A stretch of DNA of 64,000 bases from Achromobacter ruhlandii. GTDB taxonomy: Bacteria > Pseudomonadota > Gammaproteobacteria > Burkholderiales > Burkholderiaceae_B. Location of the stretch: the NCBI RefSeq assembly GCF_902859695.1, contig NZ_CADIJL010000029.1, forward strand, positions 1 through 64,000. Direction: 5' to 3'. A program made the translations under genes and the position numbers. The number at the start of each line of letters is the position of its first letter. Within the stretch, counting starts at the first letter, position 1. This document shows positions 53,799 through 60,848 of this stretch, in pieces. The notes under the pieces were generated by a model. That model saw only the letters and a list, made by a program, of their open reading frames with translations. It made no database searches and was not told the DNA's origin.

Positions 53799-54352
53799 AG
53801 TGCGACTCCCGGGAAAGCGGCATCCAGGCGCGGATGATTCAGGTCGCGGTCGGACACCAGGGTAGGGGGCAGGGGCCAGGCAATGCCCAGGCGGGCATCC
53901 TGGAAATGCAGGCCGGCCTCGGCCTGCGGGGCGTAGGCCGCGGAATGGCAATACAGCATTTCGACGTCATCGCCGAGCGTCTGGAAGCCATGGGCGAAGC
54001 CCTGCGGGATCAGCAGCGCGCAGCCGTTGTCGGCGGACAGGCGTTCGGCGTGCCATTGCAGGAAGGTGGGCGAGCCGCGGCGCAGATCCACCGCCACGTC
54101 CCAGACTTCGCCGCGGATGCAACTGACCAGCTTCATCTCGGCATGCGGCGGCAACTGGTAGTGCATGCCGCGCACCGTGCCGGCCTGGGCGGTATGGGTA
54201 TGGTTGACCTGCGCGATGGCGCCGTTCCAGCCGGCGGCCCGCAGGGCCTCGGCATCGAACAGGCGCGCCAGGAAGCCGCGCGTATCGCCGCGCGGGTGGC
54301 GCCGCACGCGCTTCAGGCCGGCCAGCGGCGTGTCGTGGATCTCCAGGCTCAT
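53795..54352 (-). CDS. dTDP-4-dehydrorhamnose 3,5-epimerase family protein (RfbC-like)
   Basis: 185 residues from ATG 54352. The cupin fold has the catalytic base His64 in VRGMHYQLPPHAEMKLVSCIRGEVWDVAVDLRRGSPTF, and Tyr134 in the position of the catalytic acid. The partners here are CDP-sugar enzymes, so the substrate is probably a CDP-4-keto-6-deoxysugar rather than a dTDP sugar. Overlaps both neighbours (ATGA with the dehydratase, GTGA with the C-methyltransferase). The name rfbC is avoided because the sugar carrier probably differs. Confidence 0.85.
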   Translation of the reverse strand: MSLEIHDTPLAGLKRVRRHPRGDTRGFLARLFDAEALRAAGWNGAIAQVNHTHTAQAGTVRGMHYQLPPHAEMKLVSCIRGEVWDVAVDLRRGSPTFLQWHAERLSADNGCALLIPQGFAHGFQTLGDDVEMLYCHSAAYAPQAEAGLHFQDARLGIAWPLPPTLVSDRDLNHPRLDAAFPGVAL

Positions 54353-55419
54353 CGCGGCCCCGCGTAGCGGTCGATGTCGGCCTGGCACAGCGCCAGCGCG
54401 TCCTCGCCCGCGTCGAAGCGGCGGTACCAGTCCATGCTGCGCGTCACCGCCGTGGCCAGCGGCCAGCGCGGCGCCACGCCAAGCACGGCGCGGGCCTTCG
54501 AGGTATCCAGCGTCAGCAGGCCGGCTTCGTGCGGACCCTGCGGATGCTCGGCATAGACCGTGCGGCCGCGGCCATAGGCGGCCTGCGCCAGGTCGATGAC
54601 CGTGCGCACCGGCGCGGCCTCGGCGGCATCCGGTCCGAAGTTGTAGGCGTCGGCCAGCGCCGGATCCCGCCATAGCGTCTCCGCCAGGGTCAGGTAGCCG
54701 GCCAAGGGTTCCAGCACGTGTTGCCACGGCCGCACCGATTGGGGCCGACGCACCAGCAGCTCGCCGCCATCGCGCCAGGCGCGCACGGCGTCGGGCAGCA
54801 GGCGGTCGACCGACCAGTCGCCGCCGCCGATCACGTTGCCGGCGCGCGCGCTGGCGACTGCCAGGCCTTGTTGTTTCAGGAAGGCGTCGCGGTACGAGGC
54901 GATGACCAGTTCGCTGGCCGCCTTGCTGGCGCTATAGGGATCGTGGCCGCCCAGCGTGTCGTGTTCGCGGTACGGGTAGGGCCATTCGTTGTTGCGGTAC
55001 ACCTTGTCGGTGGTGACCATGACGGCCACCCTGGCGTCCGGCGCGGATCGCAGCGCGTCCAGCAGGTGCGCAGTGCCCATCACGTTGGTGGCGAACGTGT
55101 CCACCGGTGCGGCGTAGCTGGGCCGCACCAGCGCCTGGGCCGCCAGGTGCAGCACGATTTCAGGTCGCGCATCGCGCACCCGGGCCCGCAGCGTGGCGGC
55201 GTCGCGGATGTCGATTTCATGATGGTCGACCGCCAGCTTGAGACGGGCGGCCTCGAACAGGCTGGGGGAGGTGGCCGGCGGCAACGACACGCCGGTGACC
55301 TGGGCGCCCAGGCGCTGCAGCCACAGCGCCAGCCAGCCGCCCTTGAAGCCGGTGTGGCCGGTCAGGAGGACGCGCTTTTGGCGCCAAAAGGCGGGTGAAG
55401 GCAGGGCAGAGCCGCTCAT
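54349..55419 (-). CDS. rfbG: CDP-glucose 4,6-dehydratase
   Basis: 356 residues from ATG 55419; the TTG at 55428 is less likely. Extended SDR with TGHTGFKGGWLALWLQRLGAQVTG (NAD), the signature TTDKVYRNNEWPYPYREHDTLGGHDPYSASKAASEL with the YxxxK site, and GGGDWSVDRLLPD. This sequence pattern is specific to RfbG/DdhB enzymes, which make CDP-4-keto-6-deoxyglucose. First gene of the leftward sugar operon. The cytidylyltransferase that makes its substrate is encoded nearby at 56442-57212. Confidence 0.93.
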   Translation of the reverse strand: MSGSALPSPAFWRQKRVLLTGHTGFKGGWLALWLQRLGAQVTGVSLPPATSPSLFEAARLKLAVDHHEIDIRDAATLRARVRDARPEIVLHLAAQALVRPSYAAPVDTFATNVMGTAHLLDALRSAPDARVAVMVTTDKVYRNNEWPYPYREHDTLGGHDPYSASKAASELVIASYRDAFLKQQGLAVASARAGNVIGGGDWSVDRLLPDAVRAWRDGGELLVRRPQSVRPWQHVLEPLAGYLTLAETLWRDPALADAYNFGPDAAEAAPVRTVIDLAQAAYGRGRTVYAEHPQGPHEAGLLTLDTSKARAVLGVAPRWPLATAVTRSMDWYRRFDAGEDALALCQADIDRYAGPR

Positions 55420-55672
55420 GGATACCAATGGAAGATCAAATGCCGGTAGCGGTGACGATGGGGGCCAGAGGCGTTTTTCGGGATGCTGTCCATTCTAGAG
55501 ACGTGTGCGCGCAGCAATAGAAAGATCAGGCGAGAAATCGCCCCTTAGTTTTACTTCCAGTTTCGCGATGGGCCAGTTGCCACATGAGTCGGGGCACTTT
55601 CAGGCGCGGGACCATGCAATTCTTCGTAAGGTTGGATATCAGCATCAATGACTCACTTTGAACATTTCCGTC
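55420..55672. promoter_or_regulatory. Divergent promoter region of the CDP-sugar operon and the TylF-like gene
   Basis: 253 bp between the divergent genes, noticeably less GC-rich at 55500-55660. It must hold the promoter of rfbG and the downstream operon, and that of the plus-strand methyltransferase gene. No sigma-28 or sigma-54 signature could be fixed on the minus strand. Confidence 0.5.
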
Positions 55673-56422
55673 ATGGCCAACAATCACATCAAATCGGTTT
55701 TCTTCGGGCTGAGGGACCAGCCATTGTTTTACCGGGGGATCCAGTCGGCGCTGGATGCCATCGGGTCGGGCGCGGGCGCCTATGCCGGGGACAATATCTT
55801 TACCTACCATCGCAACCTCGGGTTCCTGGAGGACGAGGCCCTGATGCAGGCGTTCCGCCGCCACGCGGCCACCGACGTCGAACAGGCGGTGCTGTGGCGG
55901 ATCGCCGTCGTGCTCTGGGGCGTGCGCAACGGCCTGCGCCTGGCCGGAGATTTCGTCGAATGCGCCTGCTACAAGGGGACGACGGCGCGGATAGTCTGCG
56001 ACGCGGTCGATTTCGGGGCCCAGGCCGATCGGCGCTATTACCTCTACGACCTGTTCGATCACGATCCGTCCCTGCCGCATCACGCCATGCCCGAGCACAG
56101 CAAGCAGTTGTATGGCTGGGTGCGGCAGCGGTTTTCGGATCTGCCCAACGTCACGGTCAGCCAGGGCAAGGTCCCGCAAGTGCTGCACGAGGCGGCCCCC
56201 CGGCAGATCGCCTTCATGCATCTGGACTTGAACAATGCCGAGGCCGAAATCGGCGCGCTGGACATGCTGTTCGACCGCATGGTCCCGGGGGCGGTCCTGA
56301 TCCTGGACGACTATGGCTGGCTGTACTACCGGGCGCAGAAGGACGCCGAGGACCCCTGGTTTGCGCGGCGCGGTTACCGGGTGTTGGAACTGCCCACCGG
56401 GCAGGGCATGGTGATCAAGTAA
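55673..56422 (+). CDS. Second TylF/MycF-family methyltransferase, opposite strand
   Basis: 249 residues from ATG 55673; a TTG at 55658 is the only other start nearby. The methyltransferase domain shows GDFVECACYKGTTARIVCDAVDF (motif I region), YYLYDLFDHDP, and FMHLDLNNAEAEIGALDMLFDRMVPGAVLILDDYGW with the metal-ligand acids. The N-terminal 60 residues form a helical lid. It is inserted on the opposite strand between the two halves of the CDP-glucose pathway (rfbF and rfbG). It differs clearly from the other TylF-like protein, so it is not a recent duplicate. Confidence 0.8.
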   Translation: MANNHIKSVFFGLRDQPLFYRGIQSALDAIGSGAGAYAGDNIFTYHRNLGFLEDEALMQAFRRHAATDVEQAVLWRIAVVLWGVRNGLRLAGDFVECACYKGTTARIVCDAVDFGAQADRRYYLYDLFDHDPSLPHHAMPEHSKQLYGWVRQRFSDLPNVTVSQGKVPQVLHEAAPRQIAFMHLDLNNAEAEIGALDMLFDRMVPGAVLILDDYGWLYYRAQKDAEDPWFARRGYRVLELPTGQGMVIK

Positions 56423-56442
56423 AAGGCGGGAATCCGCCTTTT
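56421..56442. terminator. Terminator shared by the TylF-like gene and rfbF
   Basis: AAAAGGCGG (56421-56429) and CCGCCTTTT (56434-56442) form a perfect 9-bp stem with a GAAT loop. A and T ends serve both directions. It lies exactly between the two convergent stop codons. Confidence 0.85.
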
Positions 56443-57212
56443 CACCAGACCTTCCAGGGCGCCTTGCCCGTGCTCCACAGCGATTCCAGCAGGTTCTTTT
56501 CGCGCAGCGTGTCCATCGGCTGCCAGAAGCCCAGGTGTTCGTAGGCGTGCAACTGGCCGTCGCGGCTCAGGGCTTCGAGCGGCGCCGCTTCCCAGCTGGT
56601 GTCGTCGCCTTCGATCAGCGACAGCACGCTGGGCGACAGCACGAAGAAGCCGCCATTGATCAGGCCGCCATCGCCGCGCGGCTTCTCGGTGAAGCCGGTG
56701 ACCCGGTCGCCTTCGCGCCGCAGCGCGCCATAGCGGCCGGGGGGCTGCACCGCGGTGACGGTCGCCTGGCCGCCATGGCGGCGGTGGAACGCGATCAGGG
56801 CGCTGATGTCGATGTCCGCCACGCCGTCGCCGTAGGTGAAGCAGAACGCCTCTTCTTCCTTGACGTAGTCGGCCACGCGCTTGAGGCGGCCGCCGGTCAT
56901 GGTGTTCTCGCCGGTGTCGACCAGCGTCACGCGCCATGGTTCGGCCTTGCGCTGGTGTACTTCCATGCGGTTGTCGGCCATGTCGAAGGTGACGTCGGAC
57001 ATGTGCAGGAAGTAGTTGGCGAAATACTCCTTGATCATGTAGCCCTTGTAGCCGCAGCAGATCACGAACTCGTTCACGCCGTGGGCGGAGTAGGTCTTCA
57101 TGATGTGCCACAGGATCGGGCGGCCGCCGATCTCGATCATCGGCTTGGGGCGCGTATGAGTCTCTTCGGAAATACGGGTGCCCAGGCCGCCGGCCAGGAT
57201 GATTGCTTTCAT
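56442..57212 (-). CDS. rfbF: Glucose-1-phosphate cytidylyltransferase
   Basis: 256 residues from ATG 57212. It starts MKAIILAGGLGTRISEETHTRPKPMIEIGGRPILWHIM, the RfbF signature, and continues with CCGYKGYMIKEYFANYF and GDGVADIDISALIAFHRRHG. It makes CDP-glucose from CTP and glucose-1-phosphate, the first committed step of CDP-deoxysugar synthesis. The ATG overlaps the stop of the large glycosyltransferase gene (ATGA, 57209-57212), so the donor enzyme and the presumed transferase are translationally coupled. Confidence 0.95.
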   Translation of the reverse strand: MKAIILAGGLGTRISEETHTRPKPMIEIGGRPILWHIMKTYSAHGVNEFVICCGYKGYMIKEYFANYFLHMSDVTFDMADNRMEVHQRKAEPWRVTLVDTGENTMTGGRLKRVADYVKEEEAFCFTYGDGVADIDISALIAFHRRHGGQATVTAVQPPGRYGALRREGDRVTGFTEKPRGDGGLINGGFFVLSPSVLSLIEGDDTSWEAAPLEALSRDGQLHAYEHLGFWQPMDTLREKNLLESLWSTGKAPWKVW

Positions 57213-60200
57213 GCTTGGTTCTCGCACCAATTCGTGAACATGCCGCGCAGGGCGGCTTCGAACTTGCGGGCGAATGCCGGCTCGTCCATGAGGGGGCTGG
57301 CGTTCATCTGGCCGCGTAGCGTGCCACGCAGGGTTTGCAACGCAGGAATGTCGCTGGCCAGCGCCACGACCTTGTCGATGTAGGCGGCCTCGTTGTCGGC
57401 GATCCATTCCGGATGGCCTACACTCTGGAGCACCGAGGCGCCGATGCGGCCGACGCTGGGGCGGTCGGCCAGCGTCACGTAGGGCACGCCCATGTAGAGG
57501 GTCTCGACCAGCGTGACGCCCGAGTTGTGGGGGAAGCAGTCCAGGCCGATGTCCATGCCGCGCAGCACGTCCCAGGCCGGGCTGGTGCAGCCGATCTCCA
57601 GGCGCTGGCGCTCGATGCCGTGGGCCTCGAAGCGGCGGATCAGCTGCTCGCACATCGGGCCGTCGCGGTAGCTGGTGCTGTTGACCACCAGGTGCGCCCG
57701 CGGCAGGCGGCGCAGGATCTCGGACCAGACCTTGACCGTGCGGTCGTTCATGCGGATCGCGCGGGTCAGCGTGCCCAGGGTCACGTAACCATTCTTCAGC
57801 GCCGGCAACGGGCCGGGGTCGCCCATGCCGCCGCCGGGCCGGTAGATGAAATTGCCTTGCGGCAGCCGCCAGGGCTTTTCCGAGAACAGGTGCTCATAGC
57901 CCTCGGGCAGCATGACGCCGTCCGTCATGATGTAGTCGATCGCCGACAGCCCGGTGGTGTAGCCGAAGCCCAGCCAGGTCAGCGATACCGGCGCCGGCTT
58001 GCGCGCGAACGCGCCCAGGCGGTTGCCGGCGGTGTGGCCGGCGACGTCGATCAGGATGTCGATGCCGTCGGCGCGGATGCGTTCGGCCAGCTGCGCGTCA
58101 GTCAGCGCCGCGGTGGGCACCCAGTGGTCGAAATAGGCCTTCAGGCGCGGCGTGGTCGCGTCTTCGGTCGCCAGTTCCGCGTAGGCGGTCAGCTCGAAGC
58201 GCTCGCGGTCATGGTGCGCGAACACCGGCTCGATGAAGTAGTTGCCGGAGTGCTGGCGGAAGTCGGGCGAGACATACCCGACCTTGAGCTTGCGCGCCGG
58301 GTCCCGCGTGTTGGCGTGCGGCTTCCAGCTCGAACGCAGCGGCATGCACAGGTCGGTGTCATAGTCGCGGTAGGCCTGGAACACCTCTTCGGCCGTGCGA
58401 TCGTCCGAATAGTTCATGGCGAACAACAGGTTGTTGCGCGCCACCGGGGCGGTCGGGTAGTGCGTCAGGGTCCTGCGGGTCATCAGCTCGGCCTTGGTCA
58501 CCTCACCCGAGTCGATGTAGATCTTGCTCAGATTGATGAGCGCCTTGCGGTGGGTCGGATCGAGGGTCAGCGCGGTCTGGTTGCAGGCCTCGGCTTCCTT
58601 GTATCGGCGCTCGGCGGCCAGTGCGTCGGCGAGAGCCGAATGGGTCTCGGCGCTGCGCGGATCCAATTCGATCGCGCGGCGGGCCACGCCGATCGCCTCG
58701 GAGGTGCGCCCCAATTGGGTCAGCACGGCTGCCAGTACGATGTGGCTCTGGGGATCGGCCGGCGCCAGATCCATCATGGTCAGCGCCGGTTGCAAGGCTT
58801 GCGAGCTGCGGAAGGTGCTGAACAGGGCGACGGTCAGGGCTTCCCAGGCATCCCAGAAACGCGGCGATAGCCGGGTCAGCTGGCGCGCAACCGGCTCCGC
58901 CTCGAGGTAGGCTTTCTGCACCATCAGTTCGTGCATGCGCTTGACCGGTGCTGCGATGCCAGCGGGCAGGTTCGACTGGTGCCCTCTGGCCTGCAGCACA
59001 CGCGAATTCAGGCTCAGGCAGGCTTGCGCGCTGGCGTACATGCCCGCCAACGGCATGTAGGCATCCCCCGCCGCCTCGAGCGTGCGGCGCAACAGATCGG
59101 CCCATGCCTTGGGGCCGCCGCAGATCAAGGCATAGCGCTTGAGCAGCGCCAAGGTTTCCGCCACGTCCGCCGGTTGCGGGGCGGGGGCATTGTCGGCCGC
59201 CACGCTGGGCAGGCGGCCGGCTGCCAGATTGGCGACGACCGCCGCCTGTTCCGGCGGCGGCAGGTAGTTGACCGTTTCGTGCCACAGGTTGAAGCGCGGT
59301 AGCGCGGGTTCGTCGTCAGCCACGGTCTCCGTCAGGAATGGCAGCAGGCTGAACGCATCGTCGCCCTCGGTTTCGTAGGGGCCGCGATCGAGGCAATAGT
59401 GCACGAGATCGTGCTCGAGCAGGGTTTGCAGGACACGCTGCAGGATCTTGGCCCCCGCATCGTTGTCGATCTGGTTGCGGTACAGCAGGACCGCCAGCAG
59501 GGTGCTGTAGGGTAACGAGCAAGGCCACGCATGCACCAGCGTGTCCACCACGGTGACTACGTCGGCGTCGTGCGTGATCAGGGCGCGGCCCAGGTGGCTT
59601 ACATAGGTGGCGCCCTGTTCCTGACCATTGGCGGCCAGCCGGATCGGGCCGGAGGCGAAGCGCAGCTCGCACAGCCGCGCCAGGTCCGGACGCTGGACTT
59701 CGGCGGCTCGCTCATCGCGCAGCCAGAGACTTTGGCGGAATGCACGCCCCGTGGCGAAGTCGAGGTATTGCTGGCGCACGGTGGCCGGCTGCCCCATTGC
59801 CAGCAAGCTGTGGTTCAGCGACACCCCCTGGCCGAACGAGAGCGGCAACTCGCTCAGCGGCTGCGCATCGCCGAGGTAGGCAAGCCCCGCCTGGGCGGCC
59901 ACGCCGGCCAGTTCGACGAAATAGGTGGGGTTGCAGGCCAGCGGATTGGCGTCGGATGCCGTGTCGCCGAAGGCGCGGGCGAATTGTTCCGCCGCGGCTG
60001 TCAGTGCCGAGGCGTGCGGGTTGGCCGCCGCCATGCCTTCCTTGAACAGGGACAACGCCGCCGTGGCGCTCTGGCGTAGTTCGGCATCGTTCTTCGCGGC
60101 GTGGCCGTGCAGCATGATGGCGTCGCGCACCACTTCCAGCGACTTGGCGCCTGGATAGACGTGGCTGTCCAGGTAAAGGAGGCCCTGGGGCGACAGCACC

Positions 60201-60610
60201 TGTCCGCAGGACTGCAGCAATGCCTGCTGCGCCGGCGCCGGCAGGTAACTGTAGAGACCGGTGACGATCACGTAGTCGAACTGGCCCAGTTGGGTGCCGA
60301 TGTCGGCGGCTTCGCCCACGTACAGCTGCAGGTTGGCCGCGCCCAGCCGCTGGGCGGCCGCCGTTCCCCGTGCAACCAGAGCTTCGGATGCGTCGATGCC
60401 GACCGCCTGGGCCTGCGGGTAGGCCAGGGCAAAGGGCAGCAGGCCGGCGCCGTCGCCACAGCCGATGGCGAGCACGCGGGCATTTTCAAGGGGGACGGTA
60501 TCGACGCCGTAGAGGTGGGCGGTCGCGCGCAACCGGGCGGGAGAGTGACTGGGAGCCAGGCGTCCGGGATCGGCGGCGGCTTGTCGTTGAGTATGGGCCG
60601 GATAAGACAT
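57209..60610 (-). CDS. Methyltransferase - methyltransferase-regulatory domain - TPR - GT41 glycosyltransferase fusion
   Basis: 1133 residues. Residues about 40-165 are a class I methyltransferase (VLAIGCGDGAGLLPFALAYPQAQAVGIDAS, GLLYLDSHVYPGAKSLEVVRDAIMLHG). About 205-300 is a methyltransferase-regulatory domain (CNPTYFVELAGVAAQAGLAYLGDAQPLSELP), and a C-terminal helical part of that family runs to about 520. TPR repeats span about 560-720. A GT41/OGT-like catalytic domain follows (about 740-1125: KVGYVSPDFRQHSGNYFIEPV, WLGFGYTTGLSAIDYIMTDG, DCFPHNSGVTLVETLYMGVPYVTL). TPR-GT41 proteins such as Caulobacter FlmG glycosylate flagellin. Next to fliC and coupled to rfbF, this is probably the flagellin glycosyltransferase. 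The donor is inferred. Confidence 0.88.
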   Translation of the reverse strand: MSYPAHTQRQAAADPGRLAPSHSPARLRATAHLYGVDTVPLENARVLAIGCGDGAGLLPFALAYPQAQAVGIDASEALVARGTAAAQRLGAANLQLYVGEAADIGTQLGQFDYVIVTGLYSYLPAPAQQALLQSCGQVLSPQGLLYLDSHVYPGAKSLEVVRDAIMLHGHAAKNDAELRQSATAALSLFKEGMAAANPHASALTAAAEQFARAFGDTASDANPLACNPTYFVELAGVAAQAGLAYLGDAQPLSELPLSFGQGVSLNHSLLAMGQPATVRQQYLDFATGRAFRQSLWLRDERAAEVQRPDLARLCELRFASGPIRLAANGQEQGATYVSHLGRALITHDADVVTVVDTLVHAWPCSLPYSTLLAVLLYRNQIDNDAGAKILQRVLQTLLEHDLVHYCLDRGPYETEGDDAFSLLPFLTETVADDEPALPRFNLWHETVNYLPPPEQAAVVANLAAGRLPSVAADNAPAPQPADVAETLALLKRYALICGGPKAWADLLRRTLEAAGDAYMPLAGMYASAQACLSLNSRVLQARGHQSNLPAGIAAPVKRMHELMVQKAYLEAEPVARQLTRLSPRFWDAWEALTVALFSTFRSSQALQPALTMMDLAPADPQSHIVLAAVLTQLGRTSEAIGVARRAIELDPRSAETHSALADALAAERRYKEAEACNQTALTLDPTHRKALINLSKIYIDSGEVTKAELMTRRTLTHYPTAPVARNNLLFAMNYSDDRTAEEVFQAYRDYDTDLCMPLRSSWKPHANTRDPARKLKVGYVSPDFRQHSGNYFIEPVFAHHDRERFELTAYAELATEDATTPRLKAYFDHWVPTAALTDAQLAERIRADGIDILIDVAGHTAGNRLGAFARKPAPVSLTWLGFGYTTGLSAIDYIMTDGVMLPEGYEHLFSEKPWRLPQGNFIYRPGGGMGDPGPLPALKNGYVTLGTLTRAIRMNDRTVKVWSEILRRLPRAHLVVNSTSYRDGPMCEQLIRRFEAHGIERQRLEIGCTSPAWDVLRGMDIGLDCFPHNSGVTLVETLYMGVPYVTLADRPSVGRIGASVLQSVGHPEWIADNEAAYIDKVVALASDIPALQTLRGTLRGQMNASPLMDEPAFARKFEAALRGMFTNWCENQA

Positions 60611-60648
60611 GTGGCGTGCGAAGGAGGGGCGAGCCTCGGGGGATTATT

Positions 60649-60667
60649 GCGTTCATTCTATGAACGC
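60649..60667. promoter_or_regulatory. Inverted repeat upstream of the glycosyltransferase fusion gene
   Basis: GCGTTCAT (60649-60656) and ATGAACGC (60660-60667) pair perfectly around three bases, 39 bp before the start codon on the minus strand. It could be an operator or a leader hairpin. No matching copy was seen elsewhere in the window. Confidence 0.4.
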
Positions 60668-60744
60668 CGGCGAGCGTCCATTCAGCGAATCAGCGTGCCA
60701 ATTTCCCGCCAGTTTGGATGAAACCGCTTGAAGCGAGCGAGAAT

Positions 60745-60769
60745 GAAAAAACCCGCCGAGAGGCGGGTT
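60745..60769 (-). terminator. Terminator of fliC
   Basis: AACCCGCC (60750-60757) and GGCGGGTT (60762-60769) with a GAGA loop. On the minus strand the stem is followed by a T-run (A at 60745-60751). It ends the flagellin transcript and isolates it from the glycosyltransferase gene. Confidence 0.85.
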
Positions 60770-60778
60770 CGGGGGGCT

Positions 60779-60803
60779 GGCCATGGCGCGAAGCGCCATG
60801 GCC
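60779..60803 (-). other. Very stable hairpin between fliC and its terminator
   Basis: GGCCATGGCGC (60779-60789) and GCGCCATGGCC (60793-60803) form a perfect 11-bp stem with a 3-nt loop, 10 bp upstream (in transcript order) of the terminator stem and 45 bp after the fliC stop. No T-run of its own. Confidence 0.65.
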
Positions 60804-60848
60804 GGGGGGACGCCGGAGCCTCCCCCGTCCATACTGTGCTGTCGCGAA

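Noticed and set aside
56442..57653. A longer start for rfbF (403 codons)
   Set aside because: The extra 147 residues are Arg/Pro-rich shadow of the glycosyltransferase gene. MKAIILAGGLGTR is the conserved RfbF N terminus.
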